Shown: positions 18,574 through 27,172, counted from the stretch's first letter. The stretch is DNA of 64,000 bases from Bacillus sp. SORGH_AS_0510 (GCF_030818775.1 NZ_JAUTAU010000001.1:887001-951000); one strand, 5' to 3'. The notes: generated by a model not told the origin, from the sequence alone. Numbers and translations are program-made.

Positions 18574-19293
18574 ATGAGAAAATTATTAGTTAGTATTTTT
18601 TTAGTACTTTTAGTGGCAGGAGTGAGTGGATGTATGAGCCAGCAACCGACGAAAGAGGAAAAGAAGACGAGCGAATCAGCGATGCTTTCTTACTTGGATA
18701 AGAAGTACGACCAGAATTTTTCGGCGATCAACTATATCCCGGCCAAGCGGGGATTCAATGATAGCATGAACCTGAACATCTTAGTGGCGAAATCAGAAGA
18801 CGGCTTACTAGTCAATGTTCGTGAAAGATTGTCCAAACCTGGTAAGTTTTTTGATGATTACCGTAATGCCGTTGCTTCTAAATCCCTTAAGGACAAAATC
18901 AATTATGGGTCCATTGAAAACCTGCATCTAGCAAAAACCTATATCACTCTTACACCCGAAGTGGATCTTAACACATTAAAAAATGGTGTATCGAGCGTAG
19001 CAAAAGACGATGTCATCATGGTGTATAGTGTCGTATCCGTTTCTAGCGATGCCAATGAAAACACGCTCAAGGCATTATACGATGTTTATCAGCAGCTTCA
19101 ATCCTTAGGTTATCCAGACACCGCCCTTATCGTTGCATTCTCGCCTGACAAAGACAAAGCAGAATCGTACGTCAATAATTTCTTCCTTTATGGAAATCAA
19201 AAGTGGGAAGAGTACGACAAATCGGTGAAACACGTACTGAAAGTTAACGAAAACGGATTATCTTTTGAAGAATTTAAGAATCAACTGAAGTAG
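18574..19293 (+). CDS. Lipoprotein, candidate immunity protein for the neighbouring lipase
   Basis: 239 residues. A lipoprotein signal peptide (MRKLLVSIFLVLLVAGVSGC) ends with the lipobox VSGC, so it should be anchored on the outer face of the membrane. The rest is soluble with mixed helix and strand and no recognised domain. The ATG at 18574 follows GGAGAAG. It sits directly upstream of the lipase-like gene (12 bases apart). In Staphylococcus aureus the T7SS lipase TslA is neutralised by a membrane lipoprotein (TilA) encoded beside it, and the arrangement here is the same, which is the basis for the immunity suggestion. I cannot show homology to TilA by eye. Confidence 0.65.
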   Translation: MRKLLVSIFLVLLVAGVSGCMSQQPTKEEKKTSESAMLSYLDKKYDQNFSAINYIPAKRGFNDSMNLNILVAKSEDGLLVNVRERLSKPGKFFDDYRNAVASKSLKDKINYGSIENLHLAKTYITLTPEVDLNTLKNGVSSVAKDDVIMVYSVVSVSSDANENTLKALYDVYQQLQSLGYPDTALIVAFSPDKDKAESYVNNFFLYGNQKWEEYDKSVKHVLKVNENGLSFEEFKNQLK

Positions 19294-19305
19294 GGGGTTG
19301 GATGG

Positions 19306-20625
19306 ATGCCTAATCAAAAAGATGGAACCGAGCAAGTTCCACTTAGTGAGCTGAGGGATCAGCAAAATGCCGTGTTAAATAAACTTGCCTATGCCACCGT
19401 CATTGATGAATGGAAGCCTGGACAATCCTTATATAAACTGGTGGCCCAGGTAGATACCGACTTGGCAGCAGAACTAAAAGCGGCCGGCCTCGAACATCTC
19501 GTCATCAAGGATTATGTGAATAGAAACAACCATTCCGGCTTTTGCGCCATTGCGTTCGAAGATCCGAAGACCGGGGAAGTCGGCATGTCCTTCAGGGGAA
19601 CGGAAGGCATGGATGACCTGCTCCACAACCCAAAGGATATGGCGGATAATACATTAACTGCATCCATTGGGGTCTCGCCACAGTCATTAGAGGCAATTGC
19701 TTTTTTTGAAAAAAATGAAGAGAAGAGCGGAAAAAACTATCTATTTGGTCACTCGAAAGGCGGAGAACTAGCGGCCGAGGTGTACGCAACCAATTATACC
19801 AATGTTCTAGGGGTTCACATCATTAACCCGCAGCCGATTAATCCCTACAAGCTCGGGCCTGATCAATTAGCTGCACTACAGTCGAAAAAGTTTGATGCGG
19901 TCGTCGTAAACGGAGACATTGTATCCTGGCTAGGCCGTACTCCTTACCCCGTTCGCTATGTTGAAAACAACGGCACACAGCCAGGCTTTTTTGGACCGCA
20001 CTCGGTTGATGCTATGAAATTAGATAATCGGGGCTATGCCGTAATTGAGAAGGATCCTTTTTCAGGCTATGTCTGGCAAGGTCTGGCGTCCACCATAGCG
20101 ACCGCCGTTATGGGTGATATTCAAAGCCATCTACGAGTGTATTCCTTCGCCATTAATACGGTGGTCCGCGCCGGGAACTTCATGATCAATGACTTGCCGG
20201 ACATGGTGCACCAATTCGTGGAATACTTGAAACAGGCCATTGATCGACTCCGAGTGATTTCCCATGCGGCAAGGATTGCCCTCATCGAGTTCGTCGGCAG
20301 TCTGGTCAAAGGTGTGTCGCTCTTGTTCAAGTTGACCTTCAATGCCGGCTACCGCTATGCGACCGCGAATCCGGTGATAAAAGTAGATACGTATAAACTA
20401 CGAAACTACGCCGATCGATTAGAGAGCATCAACAGACGGATTAGCCAAATTGACCGTAGGATGGATTCTCTCTATTTAAAAGCAGGCTTTTCCGACTTAT
20501 GGAATCTGCTGCAGGCGGATTTATTCACGGAGGAAAGCTGGAATATCAAGAAGTGTATCTATTATCTAAACGAAACGGCCGACGATTTTGAAATGGTGGA
20601 ACGGAAGATTATCCAACAGTTGTAA
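19306..20625 (+). CDS. TslA-like T7SS lipase effector: N-terminal alpha/beta hydrolase, C-terminal helical domain
   Basis: 439 residues. The N-terminal 250 residues form a class 3 lipase-like / Mbeg1-like alpha/beta hydrolase with the strand-turn SFRGTEG and the nucleophile elbow GHSKGG. A following NGDIVSWLG is the likely acid region and FGPHSVDAM a candidate catalytic histidine. The remaining 190 residues are predicted helical with no signal peptide. Lipase first and helical export domain last is the reverse of LXG toxins and matches S. aureus TslA. It is flanked by a lipoprotein gene upstream and a small helical gene plus WXG100-type genes downstream, as expected for an effector with immunity and export partners. 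The ATG at 19306 follows AGGGGGTTGG. Lipase activity is inferred only. Confidence 0.72.
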   Translation: MPNQKDGTEQVPLSELRDQQNAVLNKLAYATVIDEWKPGQSLYKLVAQVDTDLAAELKAAGLEHLVIKDYVNRNNHSGFCAIAFEDPKTGEVGMSFRGTEGMDDLLHNPKDMADNTLTASIGVSPQSLEAIAFFEKNEEKSGKNYLFGHSKGGELAAEVYATNYTNVLGVHIINPQPINPYKLGPDQLAALQSKKFDAVVVNGDIVSWLGRTPYPVRYVENNGTQPGFFGPHSVDAMKLDNRGYAVIEKDPFSGYVWQGLASTIATAVMGDIQSHLRVYSFAINTVVRAGNFMINDLPDMVHQFVEYLKQAIDRLRVISHAARIALIEFVGSLVKGVSLLFKLTFNAGYRYATANPVIKVDTYKLRNYADRLESINRRISQIDRRMDSLYLKAGFSDLWNLLQADLFTEESWNIKKCIYYLNETADDFEMVERKIIQQL

Positions 20626-20640
20626 TGGGGGGCTGGGGTC

Positions 20641-20892
20641 ATGAATGAAAGTGGACAGCAGGAGCTCTATTTAATCAAACAAGAGCTTCAAAATATTATC
20701 AACGAGTTAGAGAGTATTGCAGCGGGCATCCAAAGTGATTTTGAGGGAATCGGCAATGAAAAATGTGCTTCAAAAGTGAATCGAATTGCGGAGCAATACA
20801 GATTTGTAAAAGGGAAACTCAACAATATCGATACCTCCAAGGTAACCGAAGAGTTCGCCAAAAGTCATGGTGGAGCTGCCACTTCCAAATAA
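20641..20892 (+). CDS. Small helical T7SS effector partner
   Basis: 83 residues, almost entirely predicted alpha-helical (MNESGQQELYLIKQELQNI and onwards), without WXG or a signal peptide. The ATG at 20641 follows GGGGGCTGGGG. It begins 15 bases after the lipase gene. Its size and position match the small helical partner proteins (DUF5082/DUF5344 type, TlaA-like) that bind the helical domain of T7SS effectors and help target them to EssC. I cannot assign the exact family by eye. Confidence 0.65.
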   Translation: MNESGQQELYLIKQELQNIINELESIAAGIQSDFEGIGNEKCASKVNRIAEQYRFVKGKLNNIDTSKVTEEFAKSHGGAATSK

Positions 20893-20913
20893 CGATAGAA
20901 AGAAGGGGTAACG

Positions 20914-21219
20914 ATGGCTGATAGGATTAAAGTAGATACGGAGCGTGTGTCTGCTGCCGCAAAACAAATCGCGCAGTATAACCGGAAGATTAGAGAGAAT
21001 TTTTCCGCCGTGGAAGCAGCGATGAGAGCATTGAATAACGTATGGGACGGCACGGCCTCCAGTCAGGCGATGAGTGCATTTCATGAGTTAAAGCACGCTT
21101 ATGACGAACCGCGCTATGAAGTGATGAATAACTATGTGACCTTTTTACACCAGCAGGTGGATCCGGGCTATACCCAAACAGAGAATACGAATGTCTCGTT
21201 AGCGGATCGGTTTAAATGA
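20914..21219 (+). CDS. WXG100-type protein with YxxxE tail
   Basis: 101 residues starting MADRIKVDTERVSAAAKQ. The turn motif is WDG (NNVWDGTAS) and the tail contains YTQTE, a YxxxE export motif, then LADRFK. It is closely similar in plan to the 17910 protein. The ATG at 20914 follows AGAAGGGG. It is encoded directly after the small helical partner, so it may form a heterodimer with it or with the lipase's helical domain. Confidence 0.88.
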   Translation: MADRIKVDTERVSAAAKQIAQYNRKIRENFSAVEAAMRALNNVWDGTASSQAMSAFHELKHAYDEPRYEVMNNYVTFLHQQVDPGYTQTENTNVSLADRFK

Positions 21220-21247
21220 TAGATTCATAGCCTAAGGGGGGACGGAA

Positions 21248-21553
21248 TTGAGCAACTATATAAAGGTAAACCACCGAGAATTTGAAGCGGCTGCCGATGC
21301 CATTGACACCTATGTAACCAGCCATAATAAAAACATGGACGCGGCAGGGCAAGAGGTAAAAACCCTTTCTGCCACTTGGCAAGGTACTGACAGCTCGCAA
21401 TTTCAGAATCAGTGGAATCAGTTGACGGAGGCAGATTCAACCTCACGAAATATGACGAAGGCGTTAACGAATTATGCAGACTTTTTACGATATGCGGCAG
21501 GTCAATATAAGGACGCGCAATCGAAAGCGGTCAATCGAGCGAACGGCCTTTAA
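21248..21553 (+). CDS. WXG100-type protein
   Basis: 101 residues, starting MSNYIKVNHREFEAAADAID, with the turn motif WQG (SATWQGTDS). The start is a TTG at 21248 preceded by AAGGGGGGA. The C-terminus YKDAQSKAVNRANGL lacks a perfect YxxxD/E. It is the last of the four WXG100-type genes and lies 30 bases before the second FHA protein, in the same operon. Confidence 0.86.
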   Translation: MSNYIKVNHREFEAAADAIDTYVTSHNKNMDAAGQEVKTLSATWQGTDSSQFQNQWNQLTEADSTSRNMTKALTNYADFLRYAAGQYKDAQSKAVNRANGL

Positions 21554-21583
21554 GATTAGATTTTGATATTCGGGTGATTTTTT

Positions 21584-22660
21584 ATGGGAAGAACGACAGT
21601 TGAACAAAACAAAAATGATTATACCGTGGTCAATCGGCTGGCGTATCCTGAAGCCATCAATGAACGGGAATTACGCGCCATCGCTGGAGGCGTCGTCGAT
21701 GGACTCATTCCCGTGATGACGGAGAAAACGAAGAAGGGCGTTCTCATTCAAAGTACGATCGAGGATATGATTTCCTTGAAGTCTTATTTTAGCAGTGTAG
21801 TTTCTAAGAAGATGTTCCTGGATACGCTGATTCAATTGGCGGCAATTGTGAAGGCCTGCGAAAAGAATTTGATGAATGTGAACAATTTGATGCTCGACTG
21901 GGACTATATTTTTCTAGACCCGCGGACGAAAAAAGTAAAATGCCTGTTCTGGCCGATTGTGAACAATCAGCATTCCGTCCTATTAGCTGAATTTTTCCGT
22001 GAGCTGCCGTTCCGCGTTGTTTTTTCCAAGCATGAAGACGCTAGGTATGTAGCCAGCTATATTGAGTATTTCAAGAGCCAGGTTCCTTTTTCTATTAATC
22101 AATTTGAAAAATTTATCTTCGGACTGATGGGGAAAGTCGTAGAGAACAAGTCTCATATTCCATCAGGTTCTACGGGTCCGGAGCCTCTGGCTTCGAGAGT
22201 GGAGGAGAAAAAAGGGAGCACGGGGAATGTGGCCTATAATCCGTTCGCGAGCCATGAGGAGACCCAGAAGGAGGAGCTCTCACAAGTGAGTGAGACGTCA
22301 GTGCTAGGCATGATGGATGTGGATGGCGGGACCACGGTATTGGGTGCGGACCTGTTTGAGGAGCCGAGCTATCCGTATATGGTAAGAGAGAAAACGCAGG
22401 AAAAAATCACGATTAACCGGCCTTCTTTTCGAATCGGAAAGGAACGTCAGCAATGTGATTATGTGGTTTCCGATAATAACGCGGTGAGCCGTAATCATGC
22501 TCTCATCCTCAAGAGAAATGGACGCTATTATATTGTCGACAACGGCTCCACTAATAAAACCTTCGTCGACGGGCGAGTGATTCCAGTAGAAAAAGAGATA
22601 GAGATCTTCTCAGGTACTAAATTACGACTTGCCAACGAAGACTTTGTTTTTTACATTTAA
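21584..22660 (+). CDS. Cytoplasmic FHA-domain protein of the T7SS locus
   Basis: 358 residues. The N-terminal 190 residues form a soluble domain typical of FHA proteins in such clusters (DUF6382-like; NRLAYPEAINERELRAIAGG at the front). A disordered linker of about 75 residues contains TSVLG and TTVLG, both TxxL-type potential phosphothreonine sites. The C-terminal FHA domain has the phosphothreonine-binding residues (RIGKERQQCDY, SRNHALI, GSTNKTFVDG). No membrane helix is seen. The ATG at 21584 follows a weak GGGTGA. With the kinase, phosphatase and TxxL-rich protein downstream, it is probably a reader of threonine phosphorylation in this T7SS. Confidence 0.82.
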   Translation: MGRTTVEQNKNDYTVVNRLAYPEAINERELRAIAGGVVDGLIPVMTEKTKKGVLIQSTIEDMISLKSYFSSVVSKKMFLDTLIQLAAIVKACEKNLMNVNNLMLDWDYIFLDPRTKKVKCLFWPIVNNQHSVLLAEFFRELPFRVVFSKHEDARYVASYIEYFKSQVPFSINQFEKFIFGLMGKVVENKSHIPSGSTGPEPLASRVEEKKGSTGNVAYNPFASHEETQKEELSQVSETSVLGMMDVDGGTTVLGADLFEEPSYPYMVREKTQEKITINRPSFRIGKERQQCDYVVSDNNAVSRNHALILKRNGRYYIVDNGSTNKTFVDGRVIPVEKEIEIFSGTKLRLANEDFVFYI

Positions 22661-22718
22661 GCGGCTTGGTGATGTTGGAAAATAATGCACAAAAAGCTTA
22701 GAAGCAAGGAGTTTGGAG

Positions 22719-23486
22719 ATGGAAGTATTAACTGCAGCATGCACCGATATTGGATTGAAAAAAGAAACCAATCAAGACAGCTACCTGCTAAAGATGGCAG
22801 AAACCTCTCTGGGAAAGGTCGTTTTGGCCGTCATTTGTGATGGTATGGGCGGGCTTTCCCAGGGAGAAGTCGCCAGTGCAAGCGTCATCCATGCTTTTTC
22901 CGAGTGGTTCGACAACGAGCTTCCCCTTCAGCTTGCCAACCAGGATTGGAACGAGATTCAGTACCGTTGGGGCCGGATTATTCAAGAGCAGAACCAGCGG
23001 ATTGCCGAATACGGTCGTGAGATCAAGATTCAGCTCGGAACCACGTTGACCGCACTGCTGCTGATTGATTCCGAGCACCTGCTGATTGGTCATGTCGGTG
23101 ACTCGAGAGTCTATCGAATCGACCAGGATGTCGAGGTGCTGACGGACGATCAGACGGTCGTGGGGAGAGAGTTGAAACGAGGACGAATCACGCCGGAACA
23201 AGCGAAGAAAGATCCGCGCAGAAATGTCCTCTTGCAGTGCATTGGGGCATCCAAGCTGGTGGAACCTGAATTCATCCATGGCAAGCCAACTCAAGGGGAA
23301 GTTTATATGCTTTGTTCGGATGGATTTCGCCATATGATTACTGAGGGTGAAATCTATCGTGCGTTATCGCCACACGTTCTCACGGACGAAAGGATCATGG
23401 CACAAAAGGCAAGCGAATTGGTGGAGCTCAATAAAGAGCGGAATGAAACAGATAATATCACTGTTTTGCTTGTGAAAATTCAGTAA
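22719..23486 (+). CDS. PP2C-type Ser/Thr protein phosphatase
   Basis: 255 residues, a metal-dependent phosphatase expected to remove phosphate from Ser/Thr. The motifs are visible in order: TNQDSYLL, ICDGMGGLSQGE, GHVGDSRVYRI, and DNITVLLVKI at the end. The ATG at 22719 is preferred to an in-frame TTG at 22713 because AAGGAG is correctly spaced. No membrane segment is present. It is encoded directly upstream of the transmembrane kinase (15 bases apart), the usual PrpC-PrkC-like pairing, but here inside a T7SS operon. Confidence 0.92.
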   Translation: MEVLTAACTDIGLKKETNQDSYLLKMAETSLGKVVLAVICDGMGGLSQGEVASASVIHAFSEWFDNELPLQLANQDWNEIQYRWGRIIQEQNQRIAEYGREIKIQLGTTLTALLLIDSEHLLIGHVGDSRVYRIDQDVEVLTDDQTVVGRELKRGRITPEQAKKDPRRNVLLQCIGASKLVEPEFIHGKPTQGEVYMLCSDGFRHMITEGEIYRALSPHVLTDERIMAQKASELVELNKERNETDNITVLLVKIQ

Positions 23487-23501
23487 GGATGGGGAAAAAC
23501 T

Positions 23502-25190
23502 TTGGCAGCTATTGGGTCTGTTATAGACGGTAAATACGAAATACTCAAGCTGATTGGACAAGGTGGTATGTCAAAGGTATACCTCGCCATGGACAAACGG
23601 CTCAATAAACAGTGGGCAGTAAAAGAAATTCAAAAAAGAGGAAGAGACAAGAACAACGAAGTCATCATCCAGAGTGCGATTGCCGAAGCGAATATGATTA
23701 AGAGGCTGGACCATCCGGCGTTGCCGCGGATTGTCGACATCATCGATAACGGAAAGGTGATTTTTGTCATCATGGACTATATCGAAGGGGAGCCGTTGAG
23801 CAAGATTTTAGATGAATATGGCGCCCAGCCTCAGGAACTGGTCATCGATTGGGCGAAGCAGCTGTGCGAGGTGCTCGATTATTTACATACTTGTGACCCT
23901 GCGATCATTTATCGCGATATGAAGCCGGCCAATGTCATGCTGAAGCCGGATGGGCATTTGAAGCTCATTGATTTCGGAATCGCGCGGGAGTATAAGGAAC
24001 AAAATCTGGAGGATACGGTCAGCCTTGGAACGAAAGGGTATGCAGCGCCGGAACAGTTCGGAGGCAAGGGACAAACCGATGCGAGAACGGATGTCTATTG
24101 TTTGGGAGTGACACTCTATCACTTGGTGACCGGGCAGAACCCGTGTGAGCCGCCGTACGAATTATATCCGATCCGCGAATGGAATCCGCAGCTGTCGGGC
24201 GGTTTGGAAAAAATTATTCAAAAATGTACCCAGCTCAACCCGGAGGACCGGTATCAGTCCTGTGCCGAGCTCCTATATGCGCTCAATCATTATGAACAGG
24301 TAGATGACCTGTACCGGGCGAAGCAAAAACGGAAGCTGCGCAATTTTGGCCTGGTGACCGGGGCGGCGGTGTTGTGTTTGGGTGTGGGTGTAGTAGGGCA
24401 AGTGATGAAAACGAAGACCAATAATGCGGACTACGATAATAACATCCAGATGGCGGAGAAGGCCGCAACCGATGAGCTGAAAGTGGACTATTATCTGAAG
24501 GCAATTGACATAAAACCAATGGAAAAGCCAGCCTATGTCGGTTTACTCGACGCTTTTAAAGGGGATGCCGCGTTTACGGTGGAGGAAGAAGCGGAGCTGA
24601 AGAAAAAAGTGAACGCGCATCTCAGCGAAATTCGAGAGAATCCTAAGTACGGTGATTTGGCGTTTGATATTGGCAAAACCTATTGGTACTACTACAATTA
24701 TGGAAAAACCGAGACAAACGATAATCAAGTGACAAGGATGAAAAGCTCGATTCAATGGTTTGAGGATGCGATCCGCTATGGGTCAAAGGATCGCGACTAT
24801 TACGAGATGGCTACCATTTACCGGGATATCGGCCGGTTCAATCGCGATATCACACTCAACATTGAAGAGGCGTCTGATAAAGGGAAGTACAAACCCTATT
24901 GGGACGATATGAAAAACCTGATTAAAATGGTGGATCAGAATCCCGAAGAGAGCGAGATTGTGAAGCTCGAGCTCTATAAGTTAACGATGTATTCCATCGA
25001 GACGTATGCGCGTAAGTTTAAGCTAGATGGCGTGAAGGAAGGCGAGATCCGTTCGGTGACAGAAGCCGTGAAGCAGAGCACGAATCAGATAGCGGTCACC
25101 ACTGAAAAAACGGATACAATCAAGAATGAGGTGATTAGTCGTTTCGATCCAACCGATCGAGCGATTAATCTTGCATATCGGAAGGATTAA
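23502..25190 (+). CDS. Transmembrane Ser/Thr protein kinase with helical outer domain
   Basis: 562 residues from a TTG at 23502 (AAGGATGGGG upstream). The kinase domain (about 10-265) has the glycine loop GQGGMSKVYLA, the lysine in WAVKEIQ, the catalytic loop YRDMKPANVM (Tyr instead of His in HRD), IDFGIAREY and YAAPEQFGG, so it should be active. One membrane helix near residues 280-300 is followed by about 260 residues outside, helical and possibly TPR-like, with no PASTA repeats. Kinase-like domain, one helix and outer helical domain is the topology of EssB/YukC, whose kinase domain is a pseudokinase. No other EssB is seen here, so this protein may fill that place. That last point is inference. 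Confidence 0.88.
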   Translation: MAAIGSVIDGKYEILKLIGQGGMSKVYLAMDKRLNKQWAVKEIQKRGRDKNNEVIIQSAIAEANMIKRLDHPALPRIVDIIDNGKVIFVIMDYIEGEPLSKILDEYGAQPQELVIDWAKQLCEVLDYLHTCDPAIIYRDMKPANVMLKPDGHLKLIDFGIAREYKEQNLEDTVSLGTKGYAAPEQFGGKGQTDARTDVYCLGVTLYHLVTGQNPCEPPYELYPIREWNPQLSGGLEKIIQKCTQLNPEDRYQSCAELLYALNHYEQVDDLYRAKQKRKLRNFGLVTGAAVLCLGVGVVGQVMKTKTNNADYDNNIQMAEKAATDELKVDYYLKAIDIKPMEKPAYVGLLDAFKGDAAFTVEEEAELKKKVNAHLSEIRENPKYGDLAFDIGKTYWYYYNYGKTETNDNQVTRMKSSIQWFEDAIRYGSKDRDYYEMATIYRDIGRFNRDITLNIEEASDKGKYKPYWDDMKNLIKMVDQNPEESEIVKLELYKLTMYSIETYARKFKLDGVKEGEIRSVTEAVKQSTNQIAVTTEKTDTIKNEVISRFDPTDRAINLAYRKD

Positions 25191-25202
25191 GGGGGGATTC
25201 GA

Positions 25203-26513
25203 ATGGATGCAACTACATGGCAAATCATTTCCATTGTCGGATATTCCCTGGCAGGCGCGCTCCTGATTACGGCGATCGTGTTGTTTTTTAAGATGAAGGT
25301 TCCGGCGATTATCGGCGAGTTAACGGGCCGGACGGCGGCGAGGCAGATTCAAGAAATCCGAGAGCATCGTGGCAACAAGCGCCACCAGCCGAATGTCTTT
25401 GATGTGGACCCGGGGATTGTGCGAGAGCCGTTGGTATCTGAGGGATTTGAGCCGGTTAGTCGTCCGGTGATGGAGGCAAAGGGAGAGACGGAGGATCACT
25501 CCCGACCAACACTGCTGGGCAGTTTGCCAACCGAGGTTCTAGATCAGGATGAGGGTGGTTTGTATCTGGGGACTTTTTCAGAAAAGGGTTTTGAGGGGAC
25601 CGAGATTCTGAGCGATGGACATGAAGAGAGGCTGCTTGAAAAAGGAGAGCGTTACTCGTTAACGGACGTGCTGAACGATGGTCGTCAAGGGCAGTCGCCT
25701 GAAAAAGAAGAGCGGTACTCATTAACGGATGTACTGGCTGAAGAACGGAAGGAAAAGCCTGTTTCAAAAGAGGACCGATATGCGCTAACAGACGTGCTGA
25801 ACGCTCATTTAGAGGATCAGCCGCTTGAAAATGATGTTCATTATGCGTTAACGGACGTATTGAATGATGAGAAAAAGCCGATTTCCTCTGAGGGCAGGAA
25901 TGCGGCACCGAGAAGGCGAGCATCCTCTGATCGAGTGGTCCCGTTATCTCTGACTGAAATCCTGGACAACTACAAAGAAGGTGAGCCTCCTACCGCTGAT
26001 GCAGGAAATGAGTTGCTTTTGTCTTTAACTGAAGTACTTTCTAATGAAAAAGAAGTGACGATGGAAGCCAAATTAAAAGAACGCGAGGTTCTTTTATCAT
26101 TGACTGAAATTTTGTCTACAAATGCTGAAAAATCTTCCGCATCCGTTGAGGTGCCGAAAGAGGTACTTTTATCTCTGACTGAAATTTTGTCAAAAAATGC
26201 AGCGGTTGTCTCGGCTAGCTCTGAAAAGGGCTCTAAAGAAGCACTGTCTGTTTCGACTGATGAGAGGGATGTTCTGAGACCTCGTACGGAAGTGCTATCC
26301 GATAAAAAAGAGGATTTAAGGCCCCGAACGGATGTATTAACAACTGAGACCGAGGTTTTGGACTATGGGACTGAGTTATTAGCAGAAGATCAAGGAACCA
26401 CCGTATTATATCCGACTGCTGAACTAGAAAATGAGAGTGGGAAGGATGTTCCAGCGGTTTCTTTTAAGGTAGTGAAGGACATTAAGGTTACTCATACAAA
26501 CAAGAAGATTTGA
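25203..26513 (+). CDS. Membrane-anchored TxxL-repeat protein, candidate phosphothreonine scaffold
   Basis: I know no named family for this 436-residue protein. An N-terminal membrane helix (residues 7-29) is followed by a basic stretch and a long, mostly disordered acidic region. That region repeats the motif [SA]LT[DE][VI]L: four copies as YSLTDVL or YALTDVL and four as LSLTEIL or LSLTEVL. Further single sites are PTEVL, GTEIL, RTEVL, RTDVL, ETEVL, GTELL, TTVL and TAEL, about 16 TxxL sites in all. FHA domains read phosphothreonine mainly with the residue at +3, so TxxL is a plausible FHA ligand. It is the last gene of the operon, right after the kinase. Phosphorylation is not shown. The ATG at 25203 follows GGGGGGAT. 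Confidence 0.75.
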   Translation: MDATTWQIISIVGYSLAGALLITAIVLFFKMKVPAIIGELTGRTAARQIQEIREHRGNKRHQPNVFDVDPGIVREPLVSEGFEPVSRPVMEAKGETEDHSRPTLLGSLPTEVLDQDEGGLYLGTFSEKGFEGTEILSDGHEERLLEKGERYSLTDVLNDGRQGQSPEKEERYSLTDVLAEERKEKPVSKEDRYALTDVLNAHLEDQPLENDVHYALTDVLNDEKKPISSEGRNAAPRRRASSDRVVPLSLTEILDNYKEGEPPTADAGNELLLSLTEVLSNEKEVTMEAKLKEREVLLSLTEILSTNAEKSSASVEVPKEVLLSLTEILSKNAAVVSASSEKGSKEALSVSTDERDVLRPRTEVLSDKKEDLRPRTDVLTTETEVLDYGTELLAEDQGTTVLYPTAELENESGKDVPAVSFKVVKDIKVTHTNKKI

Positions 26514-26550
26514 GTGGGTTACTGTTTCGGACAAAGTAGAGTGTGAAACT

Positions 26551-27172
26551 ATCAAGATAGTCAGAAGAAGCTTGATCTTCTGACAAAGATAGGCGAGAAA
26601 CTATCAAGATAGTCAGAAGTCACCTGAACTTCTGATAAAGATGAGCGAGAACCTATCAAGATAGTCAGAAGAAGCGTGAACTTCTGATAAAGATGAGCGG
26701 AAACTACCAAGATAGTCAGAAGTCACCTGAACTTCTGACAAAGATGAGCGAGAAACGATCAAGATAGTCAGAAGAAGCGTGAACTTCTGACAAAGATAGG
26801 TGAGAAACCATCAAGATAGTCAGAAGAAGCTTGAACTTCTGACAAAGATAGGTGAGAAACTATCAAGATAGTCAGAAGAAGTCAGAACTTCTGACAAAGA
26901 TGGGCGGAAACCAACAAGATAGTCAGAAGAAGCGTTAACTTCTGACAAAGATGAGCGAGAAACTACCAAGATAGTCAGAAGAAGCGTGAACTTCTGACAA
27001 AGATGAGCTCAAAACCATCAAGATAGTCAGAAGAAGCGTGAACTTCTGACAAAGATGAGCCCAAAACTATCAAGATAGTCAGAAGAAACGTTAACTTCTG
27101 ACAAAGATGAGCCTAAAACTATCAAGATAGTCAAAAGTCATCTTAACTTCAGACAGAGACTAGCAAGACTTT
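26551..27172. repeat. Array of twelve 52-bp double-hairpin repeats
   Basis: The 690-base gap between the T7SS operon and the next gene is filled by direct repeats starting at 26551, 26603, 26655, 26706, 26758, 26810, 26862, 26913, 26965, 27017, 27069 and 27121 (period 52, twice 51). Each unit holds two palindromes: CTATC-AA-GATAG and TCAGAAG-N9-CTTCTGA. The loop and the 3' spacer (for example CAAAGATGAGCGAGAAA) vary, while the stems are kept. Loops fall into classes such as AAGCGTGAA, AAGCTTGAA and TCACCTGAA. The last unit is degraded. The units abut without unique spacers, so it is not CRISPR. No ORF is present. Confidence 0.92.

Noticed and set aside
22788..23333. Minus-strand frame of 181 residues
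   Set aside because: It is a shadow of the PP2C gene, whose catalytic motifs are all in the plus-strand frame.
26551..27172. CRISPR array
   Set aside because: Units abut directly, there are no unique spacers of fixed size between short repeats, and no cas genes are in the window.
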